A DNA stretch of 64,000 nucleotides from contig NZ_QAJL01000003.1 in NCBI RefSeq assembly GCF_003852525.1, forward strand, positions 1,002,972 through 1,066,971. The letters run 5' to 3'. How positions within the stretch are numbered: position 1 is the first letter of the stretch; every line of letters starts with the position of its first letter. Made by a program: the position numbers and the translations under genes. Positions 17,106-26,608 of the stretch are shown one piece after another. The notes below the pieces were generated by a model, which worked only from the letters and a program-made list of their open reading frames with translations, made no database searches and was not told the origin of the DNA. The DNA comes from Pedobacter sp. KBW06 (lineage in GTDB: Bacteria; Bacteroidota; Bacteroidia; Sphingobacteriales; Sphingobacteriaceae).

Positions 17106-19254
17106 ATTCTGGAGTTGTTTTCTGTTGTTAATCTGGGCAGCATTTTTTGCGCCTTTGCAATCATCAGGACAAGACACCGTAATTGTTAAGACTGGTAAAA
17201 TCGAGCGTAATTTTGGCAATAAAATTATGCTCTTAAAAGATCAGGAACACAGCATCGACATTAAAGCTGCCCTGACAAATCAGGAGTATACTCGCTTAAA
17301 TACCCCCGTACCTAATTTAGGCGTTACAAATGCTACTTATTGGTTGAAATTTCTGATCAAAAATGAAAGCAACAGGTCTGACCTCATGTTGAGGCTTGCC
17401 CTTCCAACCATTGATTATTTAGACTTTTTTATCGTCGATTCCGCTCATAAAGTGATTCGTCATGAAGCAACCGGCGACAGGCTACCCTATGCCAGCAGGA
17501 AATTCGACAACCCCATCCCTACCCTGAGGTTTAATCTGGAAAGGCATAAAACCTATACCATTCTGTTGAAAATTCATGGCGGAGAACAACTGCAGGTTCC
17601 GCTGACTGTTGGAAACAGCAGCTCCCTGATCGATGAGATCCAAAACGCCTCCATCATCTTCGGTTTATATATCGGGATCATTTCCGTAATGTTTATCTAT
17701 AACCTGTTTTTGTTCATCTCTACAAAGGACAAGAGCTATTTATACTACATTGTCTATATCCTGATTATAGGCCTTACACAGGCCAATTTTCAGGGCTATG
17801 CCTTTAAATACCTATGGCCTGACAATACATGGCTGTCTACCCATGCCGTTTACATCCTGAGTTCACTGGCGGCCCTGTCGGCAATAGAATTCATGAAGCA
17901 GTTTTTGCATACCCGGGATTTCCTTCCAACATTACATAAAACGCTGAACTTTTTCTATCTGCCATACCTGATTGCCCTGATCTCTACCTTTTTTGGAGAT
18001 TTAAATTTAGGGTATCAGATCATTCAGGTTACCGCTGTTGCCGCAGCAATGTATATGCTGATCATTGCTTTCATGGTCTATTTAAAAGGATTCAGACCGG
18101 CCAAGTTTTTCCTTCTGGCCTGGAGTGTCTTTCTCCTGGGCGTATGCAGCTTTGTACTGAAAGATTACAATATCTTAGAATACAACACCTTTACCTATAA
18201 CATGATGCCATTTGGCTCAGCATTGGAAGTGGTTTTACTTTCTTTTGCACTGGCTGATAAGATCGATACCTTTAAAAAGGAAAAAGAAGAATCTCAGGCT
18301 CAGGCCCTTCGGATTTCCCTTGAAAATGAGCAGTTGATCAAGCAACAAAATGTCGAATTGGAGCAAAAGGTAAATGAAAGAACACTCGAGTTACAGGAAT
18401 CCAACAGTACACTTGAACTGACGCTTAAAGACCTTAAGGAAGCACAGAGTCAGCTGGTCGATTCAGAAAAAATGGCCGGGCTCGGACAACTTACTGCCGG
18501 TATTGCACATGAAATCAACAACCCGATTAATTTTGTGACCTCTAATATCAAACCTTTGGAACTCGATATTGAAGAGCTAAACGAAGTCATCAACATGTAC
18601 GAAAACCTCAAACTTGATGAGGATCTAAACACACAAATCAATGCAATTGAGAGCTTTAAGAAGAGAATAGATCTCGATTTTGTCCGCGATGAAATCAAAT
18701 CCCTCCTGTCGGGAATCGGTGAAGGCGCAAAACGAACTGCAGAAATTATCAGAAGCTTGAAAAATTTTAGCAGATTAGATGAAAACGATTGTAAATTCGT
18801 TGACCTGAACGAAGGATTGGACTCCACATTGGTGCTGGTTAGAAATACCTTTCCTGCCAACTTTAATATTGAGAAAAATTATGGTAACTTACCTAAAGTT
18901 GAATGCATGCCGGGGAAAATCAATCAGGTATTCATGAACCTGATCAGTAATGCCATTCAAGCCATTAAAGGAAAAGCACCAAGTACGGAAGAAGACAAGT
19001 TAATCATTACCACCTGGCATGAAAATGATCAGGTAAAAATCAGCATTAAAGACACAGGACCAGGAATGTCAGAAGAAGTTAAACAGAAAATTTTTGAACC
19101 CTTTTTCACCACTAAAGATGTGGGTGAAGGAACTGGTCTGGGATTATCCATTGTGTTCAGAATCATTGAAAACCATCATGGCCAGATTGATGTACTCACA
19201 AAAGTAAATCACGGTACAGAATTTATTATTACCTTACCCGTAACCTCACGATAA
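17098..19254 (+). CDS. 7TMR-DISM sensor histidine kinase
   Basis: This is a 718-residue membrane kinase. A signal peptide (1-24) precedes a periplasmic 7TMR-DISMED2-like domain (about 30-170, with TNATYWLKFLIKNES). Seven transmembrane segments follow at about 184-390. A coiled coil (395-455) leads into a HisKA domain with phospho-acceptor H471 in IAHEINNPINF. The ATPase domain ends with DTGPGMSEEVKQKIFEPFFTTK and a GLGLSIV G-box. DISMED2 domains are thought to bind carbohydrate-like or other small ligands. It overlaps the GNAT-like gene by 8 bases and is followed by the receiver-kinase hybrid. Confidence 0.93.
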   Translation: MNKFWSCFLLLIWAAFFAPLQSSGQDTVIVKTGKIERNFGNKIMLLKDQEHSIDIKAALTNQEYTRLNTPVPNLGVTNATYWLKFLIKNESNRSDLMLRLALPTIDYLDFFIVDSAHKVIRHEATGDRLPYASRKFDNPIPTLRFNLERHKTYTILLKIHGGEQLQVPLTVGNSSSLIDEIQNASIIFGLYIGIISVMFIYNLFLFISTKDKSYLYYIVYILIIGLTQANFQGYAFKYLWPDNTWLSTHAVYILSSLAALSAIEFMKQFLHTRDFLPTLHKTLNFFYLPYLIALISTFFGDLNLGYQIIQVTAVAAAMYMLIIAFMVYLKGFRPAKFFLLAWSVFLLGVCSFVLKDYNILEYNTFTYNMMPFGSALEVVLLSFALADKIDTFKKEKEESQAQALRISLENEQLIKQQNVELEQKVNERTLELQESNSTLELTLKDLKEAQSQLVDSEKMAGLGQLTAGIAHEINNPINFVTSNIKPLELDIEELNEVINMYENLKLDEDLNTQINAIESFKKRIDLDFVRDEIKSLLSGIGEGAKRTAEIIRSLKNFSRLDENDCKFVDLNEGLDSTLVLVRNTFPANFNIEKNYGNLPKVECMPGKINQVFMNLISNAIQAIKGKAPSTEEDKLIITTWHENDQVKISIKDTGPGMSEEVKQKIFEPFFTTKDVGEGTGLGLSIVFRIIENHHGQIDVLTKVNHGTEFIITLPVTSR

Positions 19255-19265
19255 TACACTTTATT

Positions 19266-20345
19266 ATGAATGCAACAACTATACGTGTTCTGTATATTGA
19301 TGATGAAGAAAATAACTTGCACGCTTTCAAAGCAAGTTTTAGACGCCAGTATGAAATTTACACAGCCATATCCGCTGACGAAGGATTAAAAATTCTTGAA
19401 AACGTTTCCGTGCAGGTGATTATTGCGGATCAGAAAATGCCCAATACAACAGGGGTGGAATTTTTTAAGAACATTAAACACACTTATCCCGATCCTACAA
19501 GAATCTTGCTGACCGGTTATACCGACATTGAGGCCCTTGCAGATGCGATCAATCATGGGGACATTTACAGGTATATCACCAAACCATGGAATGACCTGGA
19601 ACTGCACAACTCCATCAAAAATGCTTATGATGCCTATAAATCTAAAATAGACCTCAGAAATAAAGTAGCGGAGCTGGAGAAAACCAATGATGAACTGAAC
19701 CGGTTTATTTACAGCATTTCCCACGAGCTACGGGCACCCCTGGTTTCTGCCATGGGAATTGTCAACCTCGTTAAAATGGAAGGCCTCTTTCATTCCAGCG
19801 GCGAATACTGGGGATTGATAGAAACCTGCTCCAACAGATTGGATTACTATATCCAGAAAACACTCCAATACTATAAAAACAACAAGACCATTTCAGAGAA
19901 CACTGCGGTCGACTTCAAGAAACTGGTCTCAGATCTGATCGAACTGTATTCGTATACGGATAAAGACATGCATTTCAATGTGAACATTACCCAGAATGAA
20001 CCTTTCTTTGGGGATGCCTTCAGAATTGAAGTGATTTTAGGCAATCTGATTTCCAATGCCATCAAATATCAGAAAGAAACTGAGCTGAATAAAAATGTAA
20101 ACATCACCATAGAGGTTCAGCCAACGCAGGTAAACATTGCCATCAACGACAATGGAATGGGCATCCTGAATGAACATTTAGAAAAAATATTCCTCCAGTT
20201 CTTCAAGAGCAAGATCAATCATGGAAGTGGTCTGGGCCTTTTCATCGTGAAAGAAGCATTGAATAAAATTAACGGAAAAATAGCGGTAAGTTCGAACTCA
20301 ATAGAAGGCACCACCTTTAAAATAACGATTCCAAATGTTAAGTAA
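19266..20345 (+). CDS. Receiver-histidine kinase hybrid
   Basis: This is a 359-residue cytoplasmic protein. The N-terminal receiver (about 6-125) has D55 in IIADQKMP and the TKPW motif. The receiver is clearly related to the two lone receivers 6 kb upstream (shared NLHAFKASFRR block and ILLTGYxDI). A HisKA domain follows with phospho-acceptor H153 in SISHELRAPLVS. The HATPase has N-box LGNLISNAIKYQ and GSGLGLFIVKEA. A receiver placed before a kinase domain fits an intermediate in a phosphorelay. It starts 11 bases after the 7TMR-DISM kinase and overlaps the next receiver gene by 11 bases. Confidence 0.92.
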   Translation: MNATTIRVLYIDDEENNLHAFKASFRRQYEIYTAISADEGLKILENVSVQVIIADQKMPNTTGVEFFKNIKHTYPDPTRILLTGYTDIEALADAINHGDIYRYITKPWNDLELHNSIKNAYDAYKSKIDLRNKVAELEKTNDELNRFIYSISHELRAPLVSAMGIVNLVKMEGLFHSSGEYWGLIETCSNRLDYYIQKTLQYYKNNKTISENTAVDFKKLVSDLIELYSYTDKDMHFNVNITQNEPFFGDAFRIEVILGNLISNAIKYQKETELNKNVNITIEVQPTQVNIAINDNGMGILNEHLEKIFLQFFKSKINHGSGLGLFIVKEALNKINGKIAVSSNSIEGTTFKITIPNVK

Positions 20346-20739
20346 GTACAAAAGAGTAATGTTGATAGATGACAATGAAGTTGATCTGAAGATCAATTCA
20401 AAAATCATTACGATATCTAAGTTATTTGATGAAATCATTCTTTGCCAATCCGGAGAAGAAGCACTCAACTACCTCAACCGAAACCTGAGGGAAGAAGACA
20501 AACTCCCTGATTTCATTTTACTGGACATTCAAATGCCGGAAATGGATGGCTTTGAATTTCTGGAAATATTTAAAAGATTGCCAAGTCCTATTACAGAGAA
20601 ATGTATTGTGGCCATTCTTTCCTCCACACTGGATTTCGGGGACATCAAAAAAGCAGAGGCAAACCCTCATGTCATCAGGCTGTTCAAAAAGCCCCTCTTC
20701 CCTAAAGAACTGGAAGAAGTACTGGCTAAATATCTATAA
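20335..20739 (+). CDS. Single-domain response regulator (Rcp1-like)
   Basis: This is a 134-residue receiver with acidic residues in MLIDDNEVDLKIN, phospho-acceptor D64 (ILLDIQMPEMDGFEFLE) and Lys in FKKPLFPKEL. It has no output domain. It resembles the Rcp1/CheY-like class that takes phosphate from hybrid kinases. It overlaps the upstream hybrid kinase by 11 bases, is the last gene of the five-gene operon, and is followed by a strong terminator. Confidence 0.9.
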   Translation: MLSKYKRVMLIDDNEVDLKINSKIITISKLFDEIILCQSGEEALNYLNRNLREEDKLPDFILLDIQMPEMDGFEFLEIFKRLPSPITEKCIVAILSSTLDFGDIKKAEANPHVIRLFKKPLFPKELEEVLAKYL

Positions 20740-20757
20740 AAAAGAGCTAAAATAAAG

Positions 20758-20793
20758 AAGGGCAATTTTCAGTTTGAAAATTGCCCTTTTTTA
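20758..20793. terminator. Bidirectional terminator after the signalling operon
   Basis: Perfect 13-base arms (20758-20770 and 20776-20788) flank a 5-base loop, followed by T residues to 20792. It lies between the convergent receiver and fabV genes and can serve both. Confidence 0.9.
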
Positions 20794-20806
20794 AAAATAA
20801 CAGGAT

Positions 20807-21997
20807 TTATACCAATCCTGAAATCTCTACCATTTCGTTTACATCTGCTTCGTAGTCAATTCCTGCTACGTCAAAACCAAAAAGGTTAAGGAAATCTTTT
20901 TTGTAACCAGCAAGGTCTCCTGTTGAAGGAAGCGTTTCTGTAGTTGATTCCAGCCATAAAGCCGCAACCTTCGCCTGAACGTCTTCACGCATCTCCCAAT
21001 CGTCTACACGGATTCTTCCCTGTGCATCAGTCAATACTTCAGCGCCGGTATATAGGCGCTCTTTAAACAAACGCTGGATCTGCTCGATACATCCTTCATG
21101 AATTCCTTCTGCTTTCATCACTTTATATAGTAAAGAGATGTATAACGGAATCACCGGAATTGCGGAGCTCGCCTGGGTCACTAAGGCTTTGTTTACCGAT
21201 ACATAAGCTTTTCCCTTAATATCCTTTAACTTATCCGTAATCGTGAAAGCTGTGGCCTCTAAATGGTCTTTAGCGCGACCTATAGTTCCCTTACGGTATA
21301 CTGCCTCAGTCAAAGCAGGGCCGATATAAGAATAAGCAACTGTAGTTGCACCTTCAGCAAGTAAGCCTGCAGCTTTTAATTCGTCAATCCACATTGCCCA
21401 ATCTTCACCACCCATTACGGCAACTGTATTTTCAATATCTTCTTCATTCGCCGGCTGAATAGAGATTTCAGAAACAACTCCGGTATGAAAATCTACCGTA
21501 TTGTTGCTAAATACCTCACCTATCGGCCTCAAGACTGAATTATGCGTTACTCCCGTTACCGGATGAACCCTTTTAGGAGAAGCCAGACTGTAAATAACCA
21601 GGTCGATCTGTCCAAGGTCTGCTTTGATTAAAGCCAGTGTTTTTTCTTTGATCTCTTTGGAAAAAGCATCTCCATTGATGCTTTTAGCATACAAGCCTGC
21701 AGCATGCGCCTGTGTTTCAAATGCGGCAGTATTGTACCAGCCTGGAGAAGCTGTTTTTCCTTCTGCAGGTGGTTTTTCAAAATAAACACCAATGGTAGCT
21801 GCATCAGATCCAAAGGCACTGGTAATCCTGGAAGCCAGACCAAAACCGGTGGAAGCACCAATGACAAGCACTTTTTTCGGGCCATCAATCGGTCCTTTCG
21901 ATTTTACATAGTTGATCTGATTCAACACATTTTGGGCACAACCTTCAGGATGAGCGGTAAGGCATATAAACCCACGTATTCTAGGCGCAATAATCAT
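20807..21997 (-). CDS. fabV: FabV-type enoyl-[acyl-carrier-protein] reductase (NADH)
   Basis: FabV reduces trans-2-enoyl-ACP/CoA in fatty-acid elongation and is a large SDR. I start at MIIAPRIRGFICLTAHPEGC, the exact family N-terminus; an ATG ten codons upstream is also in frame. Key parts are the nucleotide loop VLVIGASTGFGLASR, NGDAFS, and the FabV-specific Tyr-x8-Lys active site within YRKGTIGRAK, preceded by AYSYIGP. At 396 residues it is normal length. FabV enzymes are known for low sensitivity to triclosan; this follows from the family, not from a test here. Confidence 0.95.
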   Translation of the reverse strand: MIIAPRIRGFICLTAHPEGCAQNVLNQINYVKSKGPIDGPKKVLVIGASTGFGLASRITSAFGSDAATIGVYFEKPPAEGKTASPGWYNTAAFETQAHAAGLYAKSINGDAFSKEIKEKTLALIKADLGQIDLVIYSLASPKRVHPVTGVTHNSVLRPIGEVFSNNTVDFHTGVVSEISIQPANEEDIENTVAVMGGEDWAMWIDELKAAGLLAEGATTVAYSYIGPALTEAVYRKGTIGRAKDHLEATAFTITDKLKDIKGKAYVSVNKALVTQASSAIPVIPLYISLLYKVMKAEGIHEGCIEQIQRLFKERLYTGAEVLTDAQGRIRVDDWEMREDVQAKVAALWLESTTETLPSTGDLAGYKKDFLNLFGFDVAGIDYEADVNEMVEISGLV

Positions 21998-22046
21998 AAA
22001 TATTTTTTTTATAGCGTTTTTACTCAATTATTCAGCAAACATAATA

Positions 22047-22082
22047 AAACAAAAAACAAAACCCGGTACTTTAGACCGGGTT
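22047..22082 (-). terminator. Terminator of the M57-like metalloprotease gene
   Basis: On the minus strand, 8-base arms AACCCGGT and ACCGGGTT (22082-22060) enclose a 7-base loop and are followed by TTGTTTTTTG. It is about 45 bases after the stop of the upstream gene and before fabV. Confidence 0.78.
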
Positions 22083-22127
22083 CTGTTAGATCACCTATTC
22101 ACAAGGCGCTATATTAATTTTCAGGAA

Positions 22128-22961
22128 TTAATACAGGTAGTTAAGCGCAATAATGTCATTGGCGTTAAAAGTACGGTTTCCACCGTTCGAGCAGGCAAGC
22201 ATCCATGAGTTTGCATCAGGGCCTGTCGGCGTTCCAGGGATGTGGGTTGCACCAACACCTGCTGTTCCTTCATTACCGGCACCAGATGCACCGCAGCTAT
22301 AAGCACGGTTCATGTAATCGGTATGACGGAAGCCGATACAATGTCCAACTTCATGCTGAATTACAGAAGCAAGGTAATTCAAATTAGGATTCGTTCCATA
22401 AGCCGCCGGGTGAGTATTCATGCGGATCTGGTTAAAAGGGTTACCCCCGCTAGGAAATCCTGCCGAACCTAAAGTAATGAAACCTCCGCTCGGACCTTCA
22501 TAAAAACCAACAATATTGATCCTTCCGGTGGTTCCGGTTGTCGCCAATTGGAAAGTAAGGGCCAAATTGAGCGCATTGTATCTGTTGATCATGATGATCG
22601 CAGCATCTTTATATACCTGCGGCAGGTTCGTTACGGAAACCGTAATTACCTGCGGAAGGTTGGTTACTAAATTGGTGGTTCTATACTGCTCTTCTTTTGC
22701 GATCACCAAATTAGGGCTTTCGACTTTTTGAGCAAGATTCTCATCTGTCAGAAGGATATCTCCTTCTACAAGGTACCCGCCTTCAGTTTTACGGGCACCT
22801 TCAGTGCTAAATCCCTGGGCTTTAATCTGGGCTAAAGTGGCAGCAGAAAGTTCTTCCTGTTTTGGCGCTTCTTCAGCTACACTTTTGTCTTTTGTACATG
22901 AGTAAAGTCCCCCGGTTAATAAGCACAGCACGGCTAGGGTTAAGATTCGATTGGTTTTCAT
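22128..22961 (-). CDS. Secreted zinc metalloprotease lipoprotein (M57, HEIGH-type)
   Basis: This is a 277-residue lipoprotein. The signal peptide ends in GLYSC with Cys22 as the lipidated residue. The zinc motif HEVGHCIGFRH gives H203, E204, H207 and H213, and the following MNRAYSCGASG loop fits the Bacteroidota dual-action HEIGH metallopeptidase family (M57). A short internal repeat, TNLPQV, occurs twice at about 100-116. The substrate is unknown. The gene is monocistronic with its own terminator. Confidence 0.86.
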   Translation of the reverse strand: MKTNRILTLAVLCLLTGGLYSCTKDKSVAEEAPKQEELSAATLAQIKAQGFSTEGARKTEGGYLVEGDILLTDENLAQKVESPNLVIAKEEQYRTTNLVTNLPQVITVSVTNLPQVYKDAAIIMINRYNALNLALTFQLATTGTTGRINIVGFYEGPSGGFITLGSAGFPSGGNPFNQIRMNTHPAAYGTNPNLNYLASVIQHEVGHCIGFRHTDYMNRAYSCGASGAGNEGTAGVGATHIPGTPTGPDANSWMLACSNGGNRTFNANDIIALNYLY

Positions 22962-23073
22962 AAATTAGTTTAATTAGGATGATTAATATTGGTTAGTTAA
23001 TTTGTGAAATAGGTGATTAATTGTAATTTAGTAAGAATTATTTACGTAATCAAAATTTTACAACATAAAATTA

Positions 23074-25905
23074 TTGAATTTTCTACCTAGATCTCTTTTA
23101 TTGCTATTCTGGCTAATTAGCACCGATGTCCAGGCCCAGATTCCCTCAACGAAAATTGAGCGGGCATATGAGAAGTATGTTTCGGTTTCCGATAAAAAAC
23201 TAATACTTCCTGTAGATAGTATGGTCCTCATAAAAACCAACAGAGTTCTTAGTGCCAATGAATTAGCAAAATTAAATCCCAGCAGACAGTTCTCCTCAAC
23301 CCATTTTGTGCTGAACCGGAAAGCCTTAAAAAACTTAGCCGCAACAGTCGTTTTTCAGGCTCCGGCAAACGCTTTATGGAAGGCCAGTGACCGGCTCAAT
23401 GAGCTGTTGGCACAAGGTAGTTCCCAGGCCAAACCCATAAAAGTAAGGTTCGTCCTCAAAGAACTCAAAAACGGAGTTCCTTCATTTCTATCGAAGTACC
23501 AGCCGGAGGTTGATCATCGCCATAACCTCATCACCGCACTGATGCCGCTTTCCGAAATACCTGCTGTTTTGGAACAGGAAAACATTCTTTTTGCAGACAT
23601 TATCCAAACGGTCAAAGAAGAAGCCGTTCAGGCAAAATTTGACCATACACTGAATGAAATCTCGACCGTACATGCCCTCTTTCCGGAGATCAACGGCAAT
23701 GGAATTACCATTTCCTTAAAAGAGCGAATGTTTGATGTCAAAGACATCGACTTATTAGGCAAGTATATTCCGGGGGCAATCAGTGGCAGCAGCCAGATTG
23801 CGCAGCATGCGACGGATATGGCAACCACAGCACTTGGCAATGGAAACTCCTATTACAAAGGCCTTGGGGTAGCACCTGCTGCTAAATTGAGTTCCTCAAA
23901 TTTCGAAAGGAGTCTCCTGCCCGATGAATTGAAAAGTTTTAAAGATTTAAACATCAATATTCAAAACCATTCGTACGGAACGGAGCTAGAAAATATGTAT
24001 GGCATCGAAGCCGCTGCCTACGATAAACAGGTATTCGAAGCACCGGAACTGATCCATGTTTTCTCCGCAGGCAACAGTGGTACAGAAACGCCAAAGTCGG
24101 GAACCTATAACGGCCTTCCGAATATCGCAAACCTCACCGGAAATTTTAAACAGGCAAAAAATATCCTGGTCATTGGCGGAATAAACCGGGAGAATATGAC
24201 CGAGTCCGGCAGCAGCAGGGGACCAGCCTATGATGGAAGGGTAAAGCCGGATCTGGTTTCTTTTGGAGAAGACGGAACTTCCGGTGCAACAGCCCTGGCC
24301 AGTGGCGTAACAATTCTCTTTGAACAAAAATACCAAAGCCTTTTTGGAAAAACACCTTCTTCTGCACTGGCAAGGAGCATATTAATCAATTCCGCTGATG
24401 ACCTGGGAACGCCACAGGTGGATTATGTGTATGGCTATGGTAAATTAAATGCACGTGAAGCCTTAAATACGCTGACAGAGAAAAGGTATCAGACAGGGGT
24501 ACTGAGCCAGGATCAGGATTTCAGTTTTCCGATATCAGTTCCTGCAAATCAAAAATCAATTAAAGTTACCCTGGTATGGAACGATCCTCCTGCGCAGCTG
24601 AACACTGCACAAAGCATTGTTAACCACCTCGACTTGTCATTACAAAGCCCATCCGGAGAAGTCATTTTACCCTGGGTGCTGAGCAGTTATCCTCACCTGG
24701 ATTCACTTGCAGCTCCGGCAAAACGAAAGATCGACCAGCTGAATACAGTACAGCAGCTTAGCCTGGAAAACCTTGCTCCGGGAACCTATACGGTTCATAT
24801 CAAAGGCCGTAAAGTACAGCAAGCCACTCAGGATTTTTCCATTGCCTACAGCCTCAGTGCTGCAAATGATTTCCTTTGGACTTATCCTGAAAATGCAGAC
24901 CATGTTCCGGCAACTGAAGCAAATTATTTCCGATGGAAAAACAGCTTCTCTCCTGGTAAAACAGGAAAGCTCTCCATTAGCTACGACAACGGAACCAACT
25001 GGACCGTTCTCAATAACAATACCGATCTGAGCAAAAATTTCTATCAGTGGACCACACCCGACCTGTTCACGAAAGCAATCCTAAAAATGGAAATCGATGG
25101 AAATCCATTTCAAAGCAAGCCCTTCCTCATTTCTAAATCACCTCAACTGGAAATCGGCTACAATTGCGATGAGGCATTGTTCTTCCACTGGAGCCCGATA
25201 GCCAATGCTACCGGTTATACCATCTATCACCTTAAAGATCAGAAAATGGTCCCTCTGGTTGAGCTCAGCGATACCCTGACCATTGTACAAAAAACAACAA
25301 CCAACAGTACCATCTTTGCCATTGCGGCCAAAGGGCCTGGTTTTACAGGATTGAGAAGCCGGACTATTGATTATACCCTACAGGGGATCTCCTGCTACAC
25401 CCGCTCATTCACCGGAACCGCTATCGGAGATGAGGTGGTCCTGAATCTACTGATTGGCACCACCAATAACCTGAAAAAGCTCAGCTGGGAAAAACAGATT
25501 TCAAGAGGTGTTTTCGCCCCCCTTTCAGAAAGCAACATCATACCCGGACAACTGACCTATAGCTATACCGATCTTAACCCCAACAAAGGTCCGCAATGGT
25601 ACCGGGTAACAATGGAAACGCTTGATGGCCGCAAAATCCAGACAGAAGTCATCCTGGTGGATTTCCTGAAAGATGCGGATTTCAGTTTTTACCCCAACCC
25701 TGTCGAAACCAGCATCAATATCCTGAACGGAGGATACGAAGCCTATACTTTCGAAATGTACAACATTCTTGGCCAGCGCGTCTTCGAAGAAAAAGCAAAT
25801 GGGAATACACAATTTGACGTCTCCAGGTTAAACACAGGGCTCTATATCGGCGTGATCTCCAGAAATGGCAAATCCCTGAAAAGGATTAAAATCATTAAGA
25901 AATAA
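23074..25905 (+). CDS. S8 family serine protease with T9SS sorting domain
   Basis: This is a 943-residue secreted protein with signal peptide 1-21 (ends VQAQ). The subtilisin domain spans about 200-460, with His245 in QHATDMAT, oxyanion Asn334 in SAGNSG and Ser403 in GTSGATALASG. Where canonical subtilases have the first catalytic Asp, the segment reads ISLKERMFD, so the aligned residue appears to be Glu217. Beta-sandwich domains follow, then a Por_Secre_tail (YPNPVETSINI ... MYNILGQRVF ... ISRNGKSLKRIKIIKK), so it should leave the cell by the type IX system. A GNAT gene starts 12 bases after it. Confidence 0.88.
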   Translation: MNFLPRSLLLLFWLISTDVQAQIPSTKIERAYEKYVSVSDKKLILPVDSMVLIKTNRVLSANELAKLNPSRQFSSTHFVLNRKALKNLAATVVFQAPANALWKASDRLNELLAQGSSQAKPIKVRFVLKELKNGVPSFLSKYQPEVDHRHNLITALMPLSEIPAVLEQENILFADIIQTVKEEAVQAKFDHTLNEISTVHALFPEINGNGITISLKERMFDVKDIDLLGKYIPGAISGSSQIAQHATDMATTALGNGNSYYKGLGVAPAAKLSSSNFERSLLPDELKSFKDLNINIQNHSYGTELENMYGIEAAAYDKQVFEAPELIHVFSAGNSGTETPKSGTYNGLPNIANLTGNFKQAKNILVIGGINRENMTESGSSRGPAYDGRVKPDLVSFGEDGTSGATALASGVTILFEQKYQSLFGKTPSSALARSILINSADDLGTPQVDYVYGYGKLNAREALNTLTEKRYQTGVLSQDQDFSFPISVPANQKSIKVTLVWNDPPAQLNTAQSIVNHLDLSLQSPSGEVILPWVLSSYPHLDSLAAPAKRKIDQLNTVQQLSLENLAPGTYTVHIKGRKVQQATQDFSIAYSLSAANDFLWTYPENADHVPATEANYFRWKNSFSPGKTGKLSISYDNGTNWTVLNNNTDLSKNFYQWTTPDLFTKAILKMEIDGNPFQSKPFLISKSPQLEIGYNCDEALFFHWSPIANATGYTIYHLKDQKMVPLVELSDTLTIVQKTTTNSTIFAIAAKGPGFTGLRSRTIDYTLQGISCYTRSFTGTAIGDEVVLNLLIGTTNNLKKLSWEKQISRGVFAPLSESNIIPGQLTYSYTDLNPNKGPQWYRVTMETLDGRKIQTEVILVDFLKDADFSFYPNPVETSINILNGGYEAYTFEMYNILGQRVFEEKANGNTQFDVSRLNTGLYIGVISRNGKSLKRIKIIKK

Positions 25906-25917
25906 CTCCTCCTGTTT

Positions 25918-26451
25918 ATGAAAGAGATCAGGTACAAACCGCTGAAGAGAAAGGAAATTGAACAGATCAGAACAATTGACCGGGCAGAAAGCATTTATGA
26001 ATCTTACGAATACAAAGAAGGAATCCTGATCCTGGTTCCTGATCATTATGAAGTCAGCGAATGGGAGGATGAAGAACTTGACGAACTGATCGCCGCACAG
26101 TATAAAATCATAGATGCAGGCGGAATTGTAATCGGTGCCTTCGACGATAAGACACTTGCCGGAGCGGTCTCCATAGAAAAGAAAAAAAGGGGCTCCAATG
26201 CTGATTACTGCAAAATGGACATGTTATATGTCAGTTCCAACTATAGAGGCCGACAAATCGGACAACATTTAATCGTAGAAGCAAAAAGAGAAGGAAAGGC
26301 TTTTGGAGCGACGAAATTGTACATCTCTGCGACCCCAACAAAAGCAACTGTCGACTTTTACCTGAAATCCGGAGCAACATTAACCGAAGAACCTGATGCA
26401 GAACTACTTGGCCAAGAGCCACTTGACATCCACCTGGAACTAAAAATCTAA
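25918..26451 (+). CDS. GNAT family N-acetyltransferase
   Basis: This is a 177-residue cytoplasmic enzyme. The acetyl-CoA-binding motif A is MDMLYVSSNYRGRQIGQHLI (about 100-120), followed by KLYISATPTKATVDFYLKSGA. An acidic N-terminal half precedes it (YESYEYKEG; ISEWEDEELDELI). It begins 12 bases after the secreted protease and may be co-transcribed. The acceptor substrate cannot be deduced. Confidence 0.85.
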   Translation: MKEIRYKPLKRKEIEQIRTIDRAESIYESYEYKEGILILVPDHYEVSEWEDEELDELIAAQYKIIDAGGIVIGAFDDKTLAGAVSIEKKKRGSNADYCKMDMLYVSSNYRGRQIGQHLIVEAKREGKAFGATKLYISATPTKATVDFYLKSGATLTEEPDAELLGQEPLDIHLELKI

Positions 26452-26608
26452 TCCACAAGAAAAATAAACAGAGAAAGATATCTGCATTATAAAAATACAT
26501 TGCCCATAACGCAAATCAAACTGCGAAAAGACTCACATTTGGCATAAAAACAAACCAACAGAGAAAATTATAGTTACCTTCGTTCAAATTTAAACCAACA
26601 CAGAAATA

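Noticed and set aside
22620..22680. Tandem DNA repeat in the M57-like gene
   Set aside because: It is a short in-frame repetition giving TNLPQV twice; no sign of a mobile or regulatory element.
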